Origin: Verrucomicrobium sp. BvORR034
GTDB lineage: Bacteria; Verrucomicrobiota; Verrucomicrobiia; Verrucomicrobiales; Verrucomicrobiaceae
Direction of reading: 5' to 3'
Length of the DNA: 44,809 nt
NCBI RefSeq assembly: GCF_000739635.1
Contig: NZ_BATQ01000078.1
Coordinates: 1 to 44,809 of the forward strand
Shown here: positions 1 to 7,987 of the stretch, one piece after another
Layout: each line of letters begins with the position of its first letter
How positions within the stretch are numbered: position 1 is the stretch's first letter
Notes under the pieces: generated by a model
The model's database searches: none
What the model saw: only the letters and a program-made list of their open reading frames with translations
What the model was told of the DNA's origin: nothing
Translations under genes and position numbers: made by a program

Positions 1-17
1 GCCTCTGTGGCGGTGTG

Positions 18-60
18 GGAGGGAAGCTTGTGGATGCATTCGTGAGAATGCGTCGTGGCA
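18..60 (-). repeat. REP-like hairpin repeat, copy A (diverged)
   Basis: The core is an inverted repeat: GCATTC (36-41), loop GTGA, GAATGC (46-51). Read on the minus strand it aligns with the copies at 101-147, 17321-17397 and 17746-17820, sharing the following CCACAAGCTTC segment. The stem differs from the other copies at two base pairs, and both partners changed each time, so pairing is kept. It faces away from copy B. Confidence 0.6.
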
Positions 61-100
61 AGTGGCCGGGTGGGGTGGCTTGGTCTTGCTGGGACAAGCG

Positions 101-147
101 ATGCCCCTGACCGCGTTTTTACAAACGCAGCCACGAGCTGCCTCTGT
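101..147 (+). repeat. REP-like hairpin repeat, copy B
   Basis: The core stem GCGTTT (113-118), loop TTAC, AAACGC (123-128) is preceded by CCCTGACC and followed by GCAGCCAC. The same arrangement recurs at 17746-17820 and, inverted, at 17321-17397. Copies A and B form a divergent pair in the first 150 bases, just beyond the 3' end of the VC0807-like gene. Confidence 0.75.
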
Positions 148-183
148 GACGGTGCGAAGGGGGAGCTTGGTCCCAGCACCTAC

Positions 184-918
184 CTACTGCGATGTCACCT
201 GGCGGCGCACGGTTTTGCCGGGGTTCAGGAGATCATCTCTTTCCAGGCCGGTGATGCGTTGAATGCGGTTCAGCAGCCACATGAACACCACCATCATGAT
301 GACCAGAAGGGGAATGCCAATCACGACGGTCCCGGCCCAGTTCAGGGTGCCCAGGGCTTTGACAAAGGCTTCGCTGCCGGGTTCCTTGCCGTTCAGAAGA
401 TAGAGTGCGAGGAAAAAATTCGCGATGCTGCTCAGCACCATGCCGCCGCCCAGGCCAAGGGAGGCTTTGAAGGTGGAGCGGTCCAGTTGTTCCTTGATCC
501 ATGGGGAGGATGCTGCCTTCGCCTGGAGCGTGTTCACATTCATGATGTGTGGCTGCATGAGCATTGCCTGGATGAGCGGCTTGCCGAAGCGGTGGCTCAA
601 GGGGAAGGCGAGGGCGATGATGAGGGGCATGGCCGTTTCCTTTACCGCGACCCAGACGGCGGGAAGTTTGAGCAGTCCCAGACCGCCGCTCAGGAGGATG
701 GTGGCCAGGCCCAGAATGGAGAAGACGTTCCAGCCGGTTTTCTTGTACCAGCACCACACGCCGAAACCGAGAGGGAAAAGCAGGCTCACCACCAGCGCGC
801 CAAAGGGACCCAGCATCTCGGGCTTGCTCAGTTTGTCGAGCACCAGGGATGGCAGCACGATCGTGAGTGCGATCTCAAACAGCGGGTTCGGCGGATTTTT
901 CGGGGTGGGGGAACTCAC
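184..918 (-). CDS. VC0807-like multipass membrane protein
   Basis: Predicted protein of 244 residues from a GTG start at 918. The frame stays open far upstream, but recognisable protein begins at the GTG (VSSPTPKNPPNPLFEIALT). There are about five hydrophobic segments, near residues 36-57, 64-84, 95-107, 153-174 and 194-217, so it is an inner-membrane protein. The opening NPLFEIALTIVLPSLVLDKLS and the central SHRFGKPLIQAML resemble the uncharacterised VC0807 family, whose members are about this size. No catalytic motif is visible and the role is unknown. It is a single gene, divergent from the PSCyt gene at 1120. The family call rests on recollection of the family, not an alignment. Confidence 0.72.
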   Translation of the reverse strand: MSSPTPKNPPNPLFEIALTIVLPSLVLDKLSKPEMLGPFGALVVSLLFPLGFGVWCWYKKTGWNVFSILGLATILLSGGLGLLKLPAVWVAVKETAMPLIIALAFPLSHRFGKPLIQAMLMQPHIMNVNTLQAKAASSPWIKEQLDRSTFKASLGLGGGMVLSSIANFFLALYLLNGKEPGSEAFVKALGTLNWAGTVVIGIPLLVIMMVVFMWLLNRIQRITGLERDDLLNPGKTVRRQVTSQ

Positions 919-1119
919 GAGGGGAAAGGGAGGTGGCAGGGGCGTGCGAGGCGGAGACAGACATACCAAAACGGGAAAACCGCCAATCTGCAATCTCCAA
1001 TCTTCGAGCGACCACTCCGGTATCAGGGAACCTCGGAGCTTGTTTGCGGCGTCTCCCGATGTGACGATTTGCGCGGGACGTCTAATTGCCAGCCGGGCTT
1101 TTGCGTTATCTTCAGGACC

Positions 1120-1689
1120 ATGCCCTTCCCCCGCACCCTCTTTCCCGCCCTGCTGGCCGCATCTGCGGTGGCTCCCGCTGCGACGTATGCCGTTGATTTT
1201 GAGAAGGAAGTCAAGCCGATCCTCAAGAAGTACTGCTATGAATGCCACAGCGAGTCGGCCAAGAAGGAAAAGGCAGGTTTCGTCTTCGACAACCTCAAAC
1301 GCTTTGCCAAAGACATCGGAACCAACCTCGTGATCGAGCCGGGCAAACCCTCCGCCAGCCACTTCTACGAGGTCATTGCTGATCCGAATGTGGACAACGC
1401 CATGCCCCCTGACGGGCCCATGCCGCAGAAGGACATCGACAAGATCCGGGAATGGATCGCCGCGGGGGCTGCCTTCGATCCGAATGCGCCGAAGGTAGCC
1501 TTCAAGAAGGAGTTGCCGCCCATTTTGAAGTGGACCAATGCCGAGGGGCGGTCCATCAAGGCGGGCTTTGAACGTCTGGAAGGCGAGAACGTGGTGCTCA
1601 AGATGCCGGACGGCAAGTATGTGCAGTACCCGTTGTCGAAACTCTCTCCCGAGAGCCAGCAACTCGCCCGCGAGTGTGCGGCCCCGTGA
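1120..1689 (+). CDS. Exported PSCyt-type cytochrome c protein with SHD1 domain
   Basis: 189 residues from ATG 1120. AGGA lies just upstream, and a signal peptide follows (about residues 1-24, ending ATYA). The mature protein begins with a planctomycete cytochrome c (PSCyt1-like) segment: DFEKEVKPILKKYCYECHS with the haem-binding C39-x-x-C42-H43, and AMPPDGPMP further on as a possible methionine-ligand region. The C-terminal part (about 133-185, WTNAEGRSIKAGFERLEGENVVLKM) matches the SHD1 (Sla1 homology) domain that is common in planctomycete and verrucomicrobial exported proteins. In these phyla PSCyt domains usually occur in large DUF1549/DUF1553 proteins; here the domain stands alone. A periplasmic electron-transfer or binding role is inferred. 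No operon partner is seen. Confidence 0.85.
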   Translation: MPFPRTLFPALLAASAVAPAATYAVDFEKEVKPILKKYCYECHSESAKKEKAGFVFDNLKRFAKDIGTNLVIEPGKPSASHFYEVIADPNVDNAMPPDGPMPQKDIDKIREWIAAGAAFDPNAPKVAFKKELPPILKWTNAEGRSIKAGFERLEGENVVLKMPDGKYVQYPLSKLSPESQQLARECAAP

Positions 1690-1876
1690 TAAAGCTCTTC
1701 TCTCCCATGGAGAATCTGGCTTGAGTGGCGGGGTGTTCCTGATGATCCGGGCCTTGCAGGAAGGACGGTCTGGTTCATGAGATGGATTATCTGATCTGAC
1801 TTCATCTGCCGCTCGACAGCGCGAGGGAGGGATGGGAAGACTGGGGAAGCCTTCCTCATTTTCCCGTCGCTTTCCC

Positions 1877-2689
1877 ATGCAGCCCCGTTCCCTGGCAGAT
1901 CCCTCCACCTTGTCCCCATCCCAGCGTTACCTCGCCGCGTGTGAGGGGTTGCTGGCTCAAGTGTCTGCGCAGGAAGACGTCATTCAGAAGGTGGCGGACC
2001 TGTTTGCCGCCACGATCCTGCAGGGACAGATGGTGCATGTGTTTGCCAGCGGACACAGCCGTATGATGGTGGAGGAGATGTGGCCGCGGTACGGGTCATT
2101 TCCCGGCTTTAATCCCATCGTGGAGCTTTCCCTGACCTTTCACAATCTGGTGGTGGGGGCTAATGGCCAGCGACAGGCGATGTTCCTGGAAAACGTGAGC
2201 GGTTTTGCCAATCGGATCCTCCGCAACTTCGATCTCAAAGACGGCGACAGCGCCCTGGTGATCTCCTCCAGCGGTTGCAACGTGGTGCCAGTGGAGATCG
2301 CGGAGGAGTTCCAGCGACGTGGGGTGAAGGTGGTGGCGCTGATCAGCGCGGCCCATAGCGAGGCCAGCACGAGCCGTCATTCCCAAGGTAAGAAGCTGCA
2401 GGACTTCGCTGACTTTGTCTTGGACACCGGTGCGCCGGTGGGCGATGCGATGGTCAAGATCGAGGGGTTGGACACGCCGGTGGCACCGGGCTCCTCAGTG
2501 GGCGGCTGTCTTGTGGTGAATGCCATCAAGGCGGAGGTGGCAGATCGTCTGACACGGGCGGGGCATCCTCCAAAGGTCCTGACGGCAACGGCGGTGTGCG
2601 GGGCTGAAAAGGGGACTGAACTCTTCGAAGCCGCCTACGACGAACACGCCCGCAGGCTGGCCCGGTACTATGAAAAACTGGGCGCCTAA
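1877..2689 (+). CDS. SIS-domain phosphosugar-binding protein (COG4821-like)
   Basis: 270 residues from ATG 1877. An in-frame upstream start at 1832 would add a low-complexity leader with no family look. The protein is one SIS (sugar isomerase) domain: VHVFASGHSRMMVEEMWPRYGSF, then DSALVISSSGCNVVPVEIAEEFQRRGVKVVALIS, the serine-rich loop that holds sugar phosphates in this fold. The length and N-terminal helix fit the uncharacterised SIS_2/COG4821 group often found in carbohydrate gene clusters. It is probably cytoplasmic. The stop is 49 bases before the MetE-like start, and the UlaG-like gene follows, so the three probably share a transcript. Isomerase, etherase, deaminase or regulatory binding are all possible. 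Confidence 0.85.
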   Translation: MQPRSLADPSTLSPSQRYLAACEGLLAQVSAQEDVIQKVADLFAATILQGQMVHVFASGHSRMMVEEMWPRYGSFPGFNPIVELSLTFHNLVVGANGQRQAMFLENVSGFANRILRNFDLKDGDSALVISSSGCNVVPVEIAEEFQRRGVKVVALISAAHSEASTSRHSQGKKLQDFADFVLDTGAPVGDAMVKIEGLDTPVAPGSSVGGCLVVNAIKAEVADRLTRAGHPPKVLTATAVCGAEKGTELFEAAYDEHARRLARYYEKLGA

Positions 2690-2738
2690 GAATGCCGCCT
2701 GCCTGCCAACGCCCCTCCTACATCACGAACCCCTTCCC

Positions 2739-3776
2739 ATGACCTCGCAACCCCTCCGTACTTCCGTCATCGGCTCCTATCCCTTCCCTGGGTGGCTTGA
2801 GTTTGCTTCCTTGAACCTGGACCAATTTGGGTCTGAGGACATCAAGGAGATGCAGGATGATGCGGCCCGGGTGGCGATTGGCGACCAGTTGGACGCCGGG
2901 CTGGATGTGATCACGGACGGGGAGCAGACCCGCTTTGACTTCAACCTTTCGTTTTACGGATTCATCGAAGGCATTGCTTTGGAGGCCGCCAGTCCACGAC
3001 GTTTCGGCCCACCGGCGCATGACCAGCGGGGCAAGCATGCCATCGTGGGTGAACTTGCCGCACCGCGAGGCTTGGGGGCGGTGGAGGAGTTTGAGCGCTT
3101 GCGTCGCCTCGCCCCAGCGGGAACGCGTTTGAAGGTGTCTGTCCCGGGGCCGTACACTCTCGCGGGGCGTCTGGCTCCCAACGACCGCTACTCGGATCGC
3201 TATGCTGTGACGGAGGCGCTCCTCCCGCTGGTGAGGAAGGAGATCGAAGATCTGCTCCAGGCCGGTGCAGAGGAGATCTGCGTGGATGAGCCAAGCATGA
3301 GCTGCTACGGCTACCGGGAGGATACCCGACGCTTTGTTGACATCTTTAACCGCACGGTGGAACCCGCCCGGGGAAGGGCGCGAATCTGCACGCATCTTTG
3401 CTTTGGCAATTTCAAAGGGCATCCGGTGGGCTGGCGGAAGTATGCGCCGCTCTTCCCGGCGTTTCTGGACCTGCATGCGGACGAGGTGCACGTGGAGATG
3501 GCAAATCGTGAGTATGCGGAGCTGGATGTGATCGGCCCTATGTCGCAGCGGTATGATGTGGCGGTGGGGATTGTGGACGTGAAGAGCTACCACGTGGAAA
3601 CGGTGGCGCAGATCGCCGAAGTCGTGCGCGCCTGCCTGAAGTTTGCCCCGGCTGATCGCCTGGTATTTGCTCCCGACTGTGGGCTGAGCCAGACCGCACG
3701 CTGGGCGGCGAAGAAGAAGCTGGCAAACATGGTCCGCGGCGTTCGCAGCGTTCGGGAGTCGCTGGGCGTGGCGTAG
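2739..3776 (+). CDS. MetE C-terminal-domain family zinc methyltransferase
   Basis: 345 residues from ATG 2739. A start at 2670 would overlap the SIS gene. The protein is a single TIM barrel of the cobalamin-independent methionine synthase C-terminal (UROD/MetE) family. It begins TSVIGSYPFPGW and carries the expected zinc ligands: His219 and Cys221 in THLCFGN, Glu253 in HVEMANREY, and Cys314 in FAPDCGLSQTARW. Canonical MetE is about 750 residues with a duplicated barrel; this half-size form is usually annotated as a MetE-like methyltransferase. The usual folate-dependent reaction is therefore uncertain, and thiol methylation or demethylation of another compound is possible. It sits between the SIS and UlaG-like genes, with 49 and 122 base gaps. 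Confidence 0.88.
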   Translation: MTSQPLRTSVIGSYPFPGWLEFASLNLDQFGSEDIKEMQDDAARVAIGDQLDAGLDVITDGEQTRFDFNLSFYGFIEGIALEAASPRRFGPPAHDQRGKHAIVGELAAPRGLGAVEEFERLRRLAPAGTRLKVSVPGPYTLAGRLAPNDRYSDRYAVTEALLPLVRKEIEDLLQAGAEEICVDEPSMSCYGYREDTRRFVDIFNRTVEPARGRARICTHLCFGNFKGHPVGWRKYAPLFPAFLDLHADEVHVEMANREYAELDVIGPMSQRYDVAVGIVDVKSYHVETVAQIAEVVRACLKFAPADRLVFAPDCGLSQTARWAAKKKLANMVRGVRSVRESLGVA

Positions 3777-3898
3777 GGCTGGGGAATGGCCTCCACGGCC
3801 GCAGGCGCCTTTCTGCGAGTTCCTTCTGGGAAAATCGTGCATGGGACTTGCTGGATTCGGGGCTTTTGTGCCAAACTTGCCGATTCTCAGGTCCTCAC

Positions 3899-4747
3899 AT
3901 GCTCATCAAGCCCCTGCTTCAGAACGGTGCCCTCCTCGCAGACATTCATGCCGCCTCCAATGGCGGAGACCGGTTGCACGTCTGGTGGCTGGGCCAGAGC
4001 GGCTTTCTGCTGAAATGCGCTGGAGAATTTCTCCTGCTGGATCCCTATCTGTCAGACTCCTTGTCGAAAAAGTATGCGCGGACGGACAAGCCGCACGTTC
4101 GGATGACGGACCTGGTCATCCTTCCTCACAAGCTGGACATGGTGGGTGTGGCCACCAGCAGTCACCAGCATACGGATCACTTTGACGAGGATACGCTCCG
4201 CCCTCTGTCTCAGGCCAATGGCCACCTCAAGGTGGTGCTGCCGGAGGCGACCGTTTCCCAGGCAAGACGGCGTCTGCCGGATACCAGCATCGAGTTCGTC
4301 TCCCTGAATGATGGGCAGACCGTCCATGTAGAGGGCTGGGAGTTCACGGGGGTGGCCGCGGCGCACAATCTGGTGGAACGTGATGACCAGGGGCGCTGTC
4401 AGTTTCTCGGCTTCATCATCCGCCGCAATGGGTTGACCATCTACCACAGTGGCGACACGCTCTGGCATGATGGGCTCATCGAACCTCTGCGGAATGCCCG
4501 GTGTGATCTGATGCTGCTACCCATCAACGGGCACAAGCCCGAGCGGCGGGTGGCGGGCAATCTAAATGGCACAGAGGCCGCCGCCCTCGCCAAGGCCTGC
4601 GGAGCCGGTCTGGTGGTGCCCTGTCACTATGAGATGTTCAAGTTCAACACCGAGACCACGGATGAGTTTGTGGCCGCGTGTGAGCGGTTGGGGCAGCCGT
4701 ATCACTTGATGCGCTCTGGCAGCCGGGTGACGATTGGGAAAAGGTGA
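3899..4747 (+). CDS. UlaG-like metallo-beta-lactamase-fold hydrolase
   Basis: 282 residues from ATG 3899. The earlier in-frame ATG at 3848 would add 17 residues that do not fit the fold. The metallo-beta-lactamase motif HQHTDH is at residues 89-94 within ATSSHQHTDHFDEDTL. The later metal-site strand is FIIRRNGLTIYHSGDTLWHDGL, and GLVVPCHYEMF is a C-terminal metal-site histidine region. Overall it resembles COG2220/UlaG, the L-ascorbate-6-phosphate lactonase family. It is cytoplasmic, with no signal peptide. The SIS gene two positions upstream makes a phosphorylated sugar or sugar-acid substrate plausible, but no ula transport or decarboxylase genes are present, so ascorbate should not be assumed. 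The stop is followed within 4 bases by heptad repeats. Confidence 0.85.
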   Translation: MLIKPLLQNGALLADIHAASNGGDRLHVWWLGQSGFLLKCAGEFLLLDPYLSDSLSKKYARTDKPHVRMTDLVILPHKLDMVGVATSSHQHTDHFDEDTLRPLSQANGHLKVVLPEATVSQARRRLPDTSIEFVSLNDGQTVHVEGWEFTGVAAAHNLVERDDQGRCQFLGFIIRRNGLTIYHSGDTLWHDGLIEPLRNARCDLMLLPINGHKPERRVAGNLNGTEAAALAKACGAGLVVPCHYEMFKFNTETTDEFVAACERLGQPYHLMRSGSRVTIGKR

Positions 4748-4750
4748 GGG

Positions 4751-4779
4751 TTCAGTAGGCAGTGGGCAGTGGGCAGCGC
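4751..4779 (+). repeat. Heptamer tandem repeat after the UlaG-like gene
   Basis: About four imperfect 7-bp units of the form GCAGTGG/TCAGTAG begin 4 bases after the stop codon at 4747. The same unit family follows the stop codons at 12218 and 13774 and, more diverged, the minus-strand stop at 21650. Confidence 0.7.
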
Positions 4780-4796
4780 AAGTCGTGGAAAGTAGA

Positions 4797-4813
4797 AGAG
4801 CCGTCCCGGCTCT
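4797..4813. terminator. Possible bidirectional terminator hairpin
   Basis: AGAGCCG (4797-4803) pairs with CGGCTCT (4807-4813) across a three-base loop. It lies between the convergent UlaG-like gene and the ABC operon. There is no good T run, so intrinsic termination is uncertain. Confidence 0.3.
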
Positions 4814-4881
4814 TGGGCGCAGGTTGATGCGCGAACGAGGACCAGGACGAATCTATTGCGGTGGTAGGGAGTTGTACTCTC

Positions 4882-6081
4882 CTAGGTCTCACGCAGGGCC
4901 GATGCAATCGGCAATCTTGCCGCACGTACTGCGGGGAACAGGCCACCGATGATGCCGATCACAGAGGCCCAGATGATGGCTTGGATCAGCAGGCCTTTGG
5001 TCACGGCGAACTTGAAGGTCACCTGACTGAAGGTTGCCCAGTTGAGCGTGGAGGCCTCATAGCCGTTGAAGGCGAGGTAGGCGATGCCGGCACCGATGGC
5101 CCCGCCGATCAGAGAAACAGCGAGCGACTCGACAATGACCGAGATGACTACTGGACCCGAACTGAAGCCCATGGCGCGCAGCGTGGCGATCTCCCGGGTG
5201 CGGGACGCGATGGCGCTGTACATGGTGTTCAGGGCGCCGAACAAGGCTCCCAGCGCCATCATGCTGGCAATGAAGACCCCGATGGTGGTGATGAACTTGG
5301 TCAGCATCTCCGACTGCTCAGCGTAGAAGTCGGAAAGGCGCAGGACCTTCACTTTGAGCTGGGGGTTCGAGGTAAGGGCATCCCGGAATTCCGTGAAGGA
5401 GCCGGCTGATGACAGCCGGGCATACACGGACTGGAAGGAGTCCTCCCGCTTGTAAGCCGGCTGCAGCACTGCCGCATCCGTCCAGATCTCTGACTCCGCC
5501 ACGCCGCCGCCAGCGGTGAAGATGCCCACGATTTTCCAGACGTTCTGGCCAATCTTGATCTCCTTGTCCAGATCCAGCCCGGCAAAGGCTCGGGCCGCAC
5601 CCGCGCCCACGATGATCTCGTTCTTGCCGGACTCGAACATATTGCCCTGCACGATCTTGACGTCATCTCGCACTTTGACGGCAGTCATCTCGACACCGCG
5701 CAGGGGCACGTTTGCATCCAGGCCGGTGGAGCGCTTGGGCAGGTTGATGATGACAAACAACTCCGCCGAGGTGAGCGGGGTGTCGCCATCTCGCGCCACA
5801 CCGGGAGCGTCAGAGATGAGCCGGGTTTCATCTCGACTCAGGCCGCTGGTCATTTCACTGTCGGAACCCGTGCGCATCACCACGGCGATGTCCTTGGCTC
5901 CGGAGGCGGTCATGGCGAGGCGGAAGCCTTCAGCGATCGCCAGCACGCCGACGAGCACGCCGACCACGCCAGCGATGCCGATGGCGGAGGTGAAGGCAGC
6001 ACCCCGGCGCTCAGGGATGGTGCGAAGGTTGTAGGACGCCACCGAGACGACCTGGTCAAGCCAGTTGGAAAAGCTTGTCAT
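4882..6081 (-). CDS. ABC transporter permease, FtsX/MacB type (second permease)
   Basis: 399 residues. One N-terminal membrane helix (about 27-49, AIGIAGVVGVLVGVLAIAEGF) is followed by a large periplasmic MacB-PCD-like domain (about 50-265). The C-terminal FtsX domain has three helices (about 268-395) with the typical GALFGALNTMYSAIASRTREIATLRAMGFS segment. Family members are mechanotransmission permeases that work with a LolD/MacB-like ATPase and a membrane-fusion protein. It is the last gene of the minus-strand PadR-led operon, 38 bases after the first permease, with which it presumably forms a heterodimer. The substrate is unknown; peptides, antibiotics and lipids are the usual options. 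Confidence 0.93.
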   Translation of the reverse strand: MTSFSNWLDQVVSVASYNLRTIPERRGAAFTSAIGIAGVVGVLVGVLAIAEGFRLAMTASGAKDIAVVMRTGSDSEMTSGLSRDETRLISDAPGVARDGDTPLTSAELFVIINLPKRSTGLDANVPLRGVEMTAVKVRDDVKIVQGNMFESGKNEIIVGAGAARAFAGLDLDKEIKIGQNVWKIVGIFTAGGGVAESEIWTDAAVLQPAYKREDSFQSVYARLSSAGSFTEFRDALTSNPQLKVKVLRLSDFYAEQSEMLTKFITTIGVFIASMMALGALFGALNTMYSAIASRTREIATLRAMGFSSGPVVISVIVESLAVSLIGGAIGAGIAYLAFNGYEASTLNWATFSQVTFKFAVTKGLLIQAIIWASVIGIIGGLFPAVRAARLPIASALRET

Positions 6082-6119
6082 GTGAGAGAAGAGAGGGAAG
6101 GGGATGATCCGGTTGCCGA

Positions 6120-7292
6120 CTAACCATTGCGGCGGAGGGCTTCGGCAATGCGCAGTCGCATGGCCTGAATGGCGGGGGCGGCTCCGGCGACAATGCCGAG
6201 GGCCAGCACGATGACGGCGCCGATGACAACGTACTTTTCCGGAAGGAAGAAGTTGGGCAGCAGGTCGGGCACGGGGTTCTTGGCGGAGATGATAGCCCAG
6301 CCCAGGCCGAGACCTGCGAAGCCGCCCAGGGCCGCCAGCACGCAGGACTCTACCATTACCAGTATGAGCACCAGTTCATTCGTGAAGCCCATGGCCTTGA
6401 GTACGCCGAGCTCCTCGGTGCGTTCACGCACGGCCTGGCTCATGGTGTTGCCCGCCACGAGCAGGATGGTGAAGAACACGGCGCTGAGCACCGCGACCAT
6501 GATCGTCCCGATATCGCCCACCTGCTGGGCAAAGCCCTGGGCGGCTGCTGCTTCGGTCTCGGCCTTGGTTTCATAGGGCGAGTTGGCGAACTCTTCGTCA
6601 ATGCGTTTGGCAATAGCCGCGGCATTGTCGGGGTTTGCCACACGCACGCTGTACCAGCCCACCTCGCCTTTGCCCTTTTCACGGGCCTCGTCGAAGTAGT
6701 CGTAGCGGAAGTAGAAGGAGGTGTTGTCCGCCCCTTTCTTGTTCACGTCGTACACGCCCACGATCTCAAACTCCCACGCTGGTTGATTGGCGGGTTCGCC
6801 CCAGATGGGAGAGGTGATGGGGACGCGGGAGCCGACTTTCCAGCCGTGCTTGGCTGCCATGCGATCCATCAATGCCTTGCCCACGATGGCGCCGTTGCGG
6901 GTCTTTTGCCACGCCTGCATGACGTCTGGCGCCACCACGAACTCGTTGTACATCTTGGCGAACGACTCCGGTTCCACCGGCATGGTGGCGAAGAAGTTCT
7001 CCTTGGGGTCCTGGTAGATGCCTCCAAACCACGTCTGGTGGGTCACGCCGGACACGCCGGGTATGGCGGCGATGCGGTTCGTGTAGCTAACGGGCAGCGT
7101 CTGGATGATGGAGACCTTGTGCCGGACCATGAGACGGTCTGCACCGGCGATGCTTACGCCACCGGTGAAAGCCTCCGTCATGGCACAGAGGAAGGCGAAG
7201 AGGAGGAACGCCACCAGGATGGAAAGCAGCGTCAGGATGGTGCGCAGCTTTCTCCGCTTCAGGTTGCCCCAGATCAGGGAGAAGTATTTCAT
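6120..7292 (-). CDS. ABC transporter permease, FtsX/MacB type (first permease)
   Basis: 390 residues. An N-terminal helix (about 17-40, TILTLLSILVAFLLFAFLCAM) leads into a periplasmic domain (about 45-255) and three C-terminal helices forming the FtsX domain (MVAVLSAVFFTILLVAGNTMSQAVRERTEELGVLKAMGFT, then two more). Its start codon overlaps the ATPase stop (ATGA, 7289-7292), so the two are translationally coupled. It probably pairs with the 4882-6081 product over the single ATPase. Unlike MacB itself, the ATPase and permease are separate polypeptides. Confidence 0.93.
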   Translation of the reverse strand: MKYFSLIWGNLKRRKLRTILTLLSILVAFLLFAFLCAMTEAFTGGVSIAGADRLMVRHKVSIIQTLPVSYTNRIAAIPGVSGVTHQTWFGGIYQDPKENFFATMPVEPESFAKMYNEFVVAPDVMQAWQKTRNGAIVGKALMDRMAAKHGWKVGSRVPITSPIWGEPANQPAWEFEIVGVYDVNKKGADNTSFYFRYDYFDEAREKGKGEVGWYSVRVANPDNAAAIAKRIDEEFANSPYETKAETEAAAAQGFAQQVGDIGTIMVAVLSAVFFTILLVAGNTMSQAVRERTEELGVLKAMGFTNELVLILVMVESCVLAALGGFAGLGLGWAIISAKNPVPDLLPNFFLPEKYVVIGAVIVLALGIVAGAAPAIQAMRLRIAEALRRNG

Positions 7293-7987
7293 GCGGGCTG
7301 CTCGGTAGATAGCTGACCTTTGTCGAGGTGGACGGTGCGGGTGGCGCGGGCGGAGGCGTGCGGGTCGTGCGTGACCATGATGATGGTCTTGCCGTGCTCC
7401 TGGTTCAGGGCCTGGAGCAGGGAGAGGATCTCATCGCCAGACTTGCGGTCCAGGTCGCCGGTGGGCTCATCGCAGAGCAGGAGGGTGGGATCAGTCACAA
7501 TGGCGCGGGCGATGCCCACGCGCTGCTGCTCACCACCAGACATCTGGCGCGGGAAGTGCCGGGTACGATGAGACAACCCCACGGCCTTCAGGGCGATATC
7601 CACATGCTTCTTCCGCTCGGCTTTGTTCAGGTGGGTCAGCAGCAGGGGCAGTTCCACATTGCGCTCGGCATTGAGCACGGGCATGAGGTTGTAGAACTGG
7701 AAGACGAAGCCCACGTGCCGGGCGCGCCAGGCGGCCAGCTGCCGGTCAGAGAGCTCATCAATGTGATCGCCGCCAATGGAGACGGAGCCCTTGGAGGCCC
7801 GGTCCAGGCCGCCGATCAGGTTGAGCAGGGTGGACTTGCCCGAGCCGGACGGACCCATGAGGGCGAGGAACTCACCCTCCTTCACCTCCAGGTTGAGCTG
7901 CGACAGCACGGGAACTTCCTCCGAGCCGCGGCGGAAGACCTTCGTGACGTCCGATACGTGGACGAGAGTTTTGGCGGTGTTGATCAT
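7289..7987 (-). CDS. ABC transporter ATPase, LolD/MacB family
   Basis: 232 residues with all nucleotide-binding motifs: Walker A GPSGSGKS (45-52), the Q loop in VGFVFQFYNLMPVLNAERNVELPL, the signature MSGGEQQRVGIARAIV, Walker B LLLCDEPTGDLD, and the H loop IMVTHDPHA. The length is normal. The FQFYNL sequence and the D-loop pattern are typical of the LolD/MacB/FtsE branch, which powers envelope-spanning export rather than import. Both ends overlap neighbours by four bases (ATGA at 7984-7987 and 7289-7292), a strong operon sign. It should be cytoplasmic and bound to the two FtsX-type permeases. Confidence 0.96.
   Translation of the reverse strand: MINTAKTLVHVSDVTKVFRRGSEEVPVLSQLNLEVKEGEFLALMGPSGSGKSTLLNLIGGLDRASKGSVSIGGDHIDELSDRQLAAWRARHVGFVFQFYNLMPVLNAERNVELPLLLTHLNKAERKKHVDIALKAVGLSHRTRHFPRQMSGGEQQRVGIARAIVTDPTLLLCDEPTGDLDRKSGDEILSLLQALNQEHGKTIIMVTHDPHASARATRTVHLDKGQLSTEQPA

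Noticed and set aside
919-1908. N-terminal extension of the VC0807-like frame to 1908
   Set aside because: It would run antisense through the PSCyt gene and encodes no recognisable protein before the GTG at 918.
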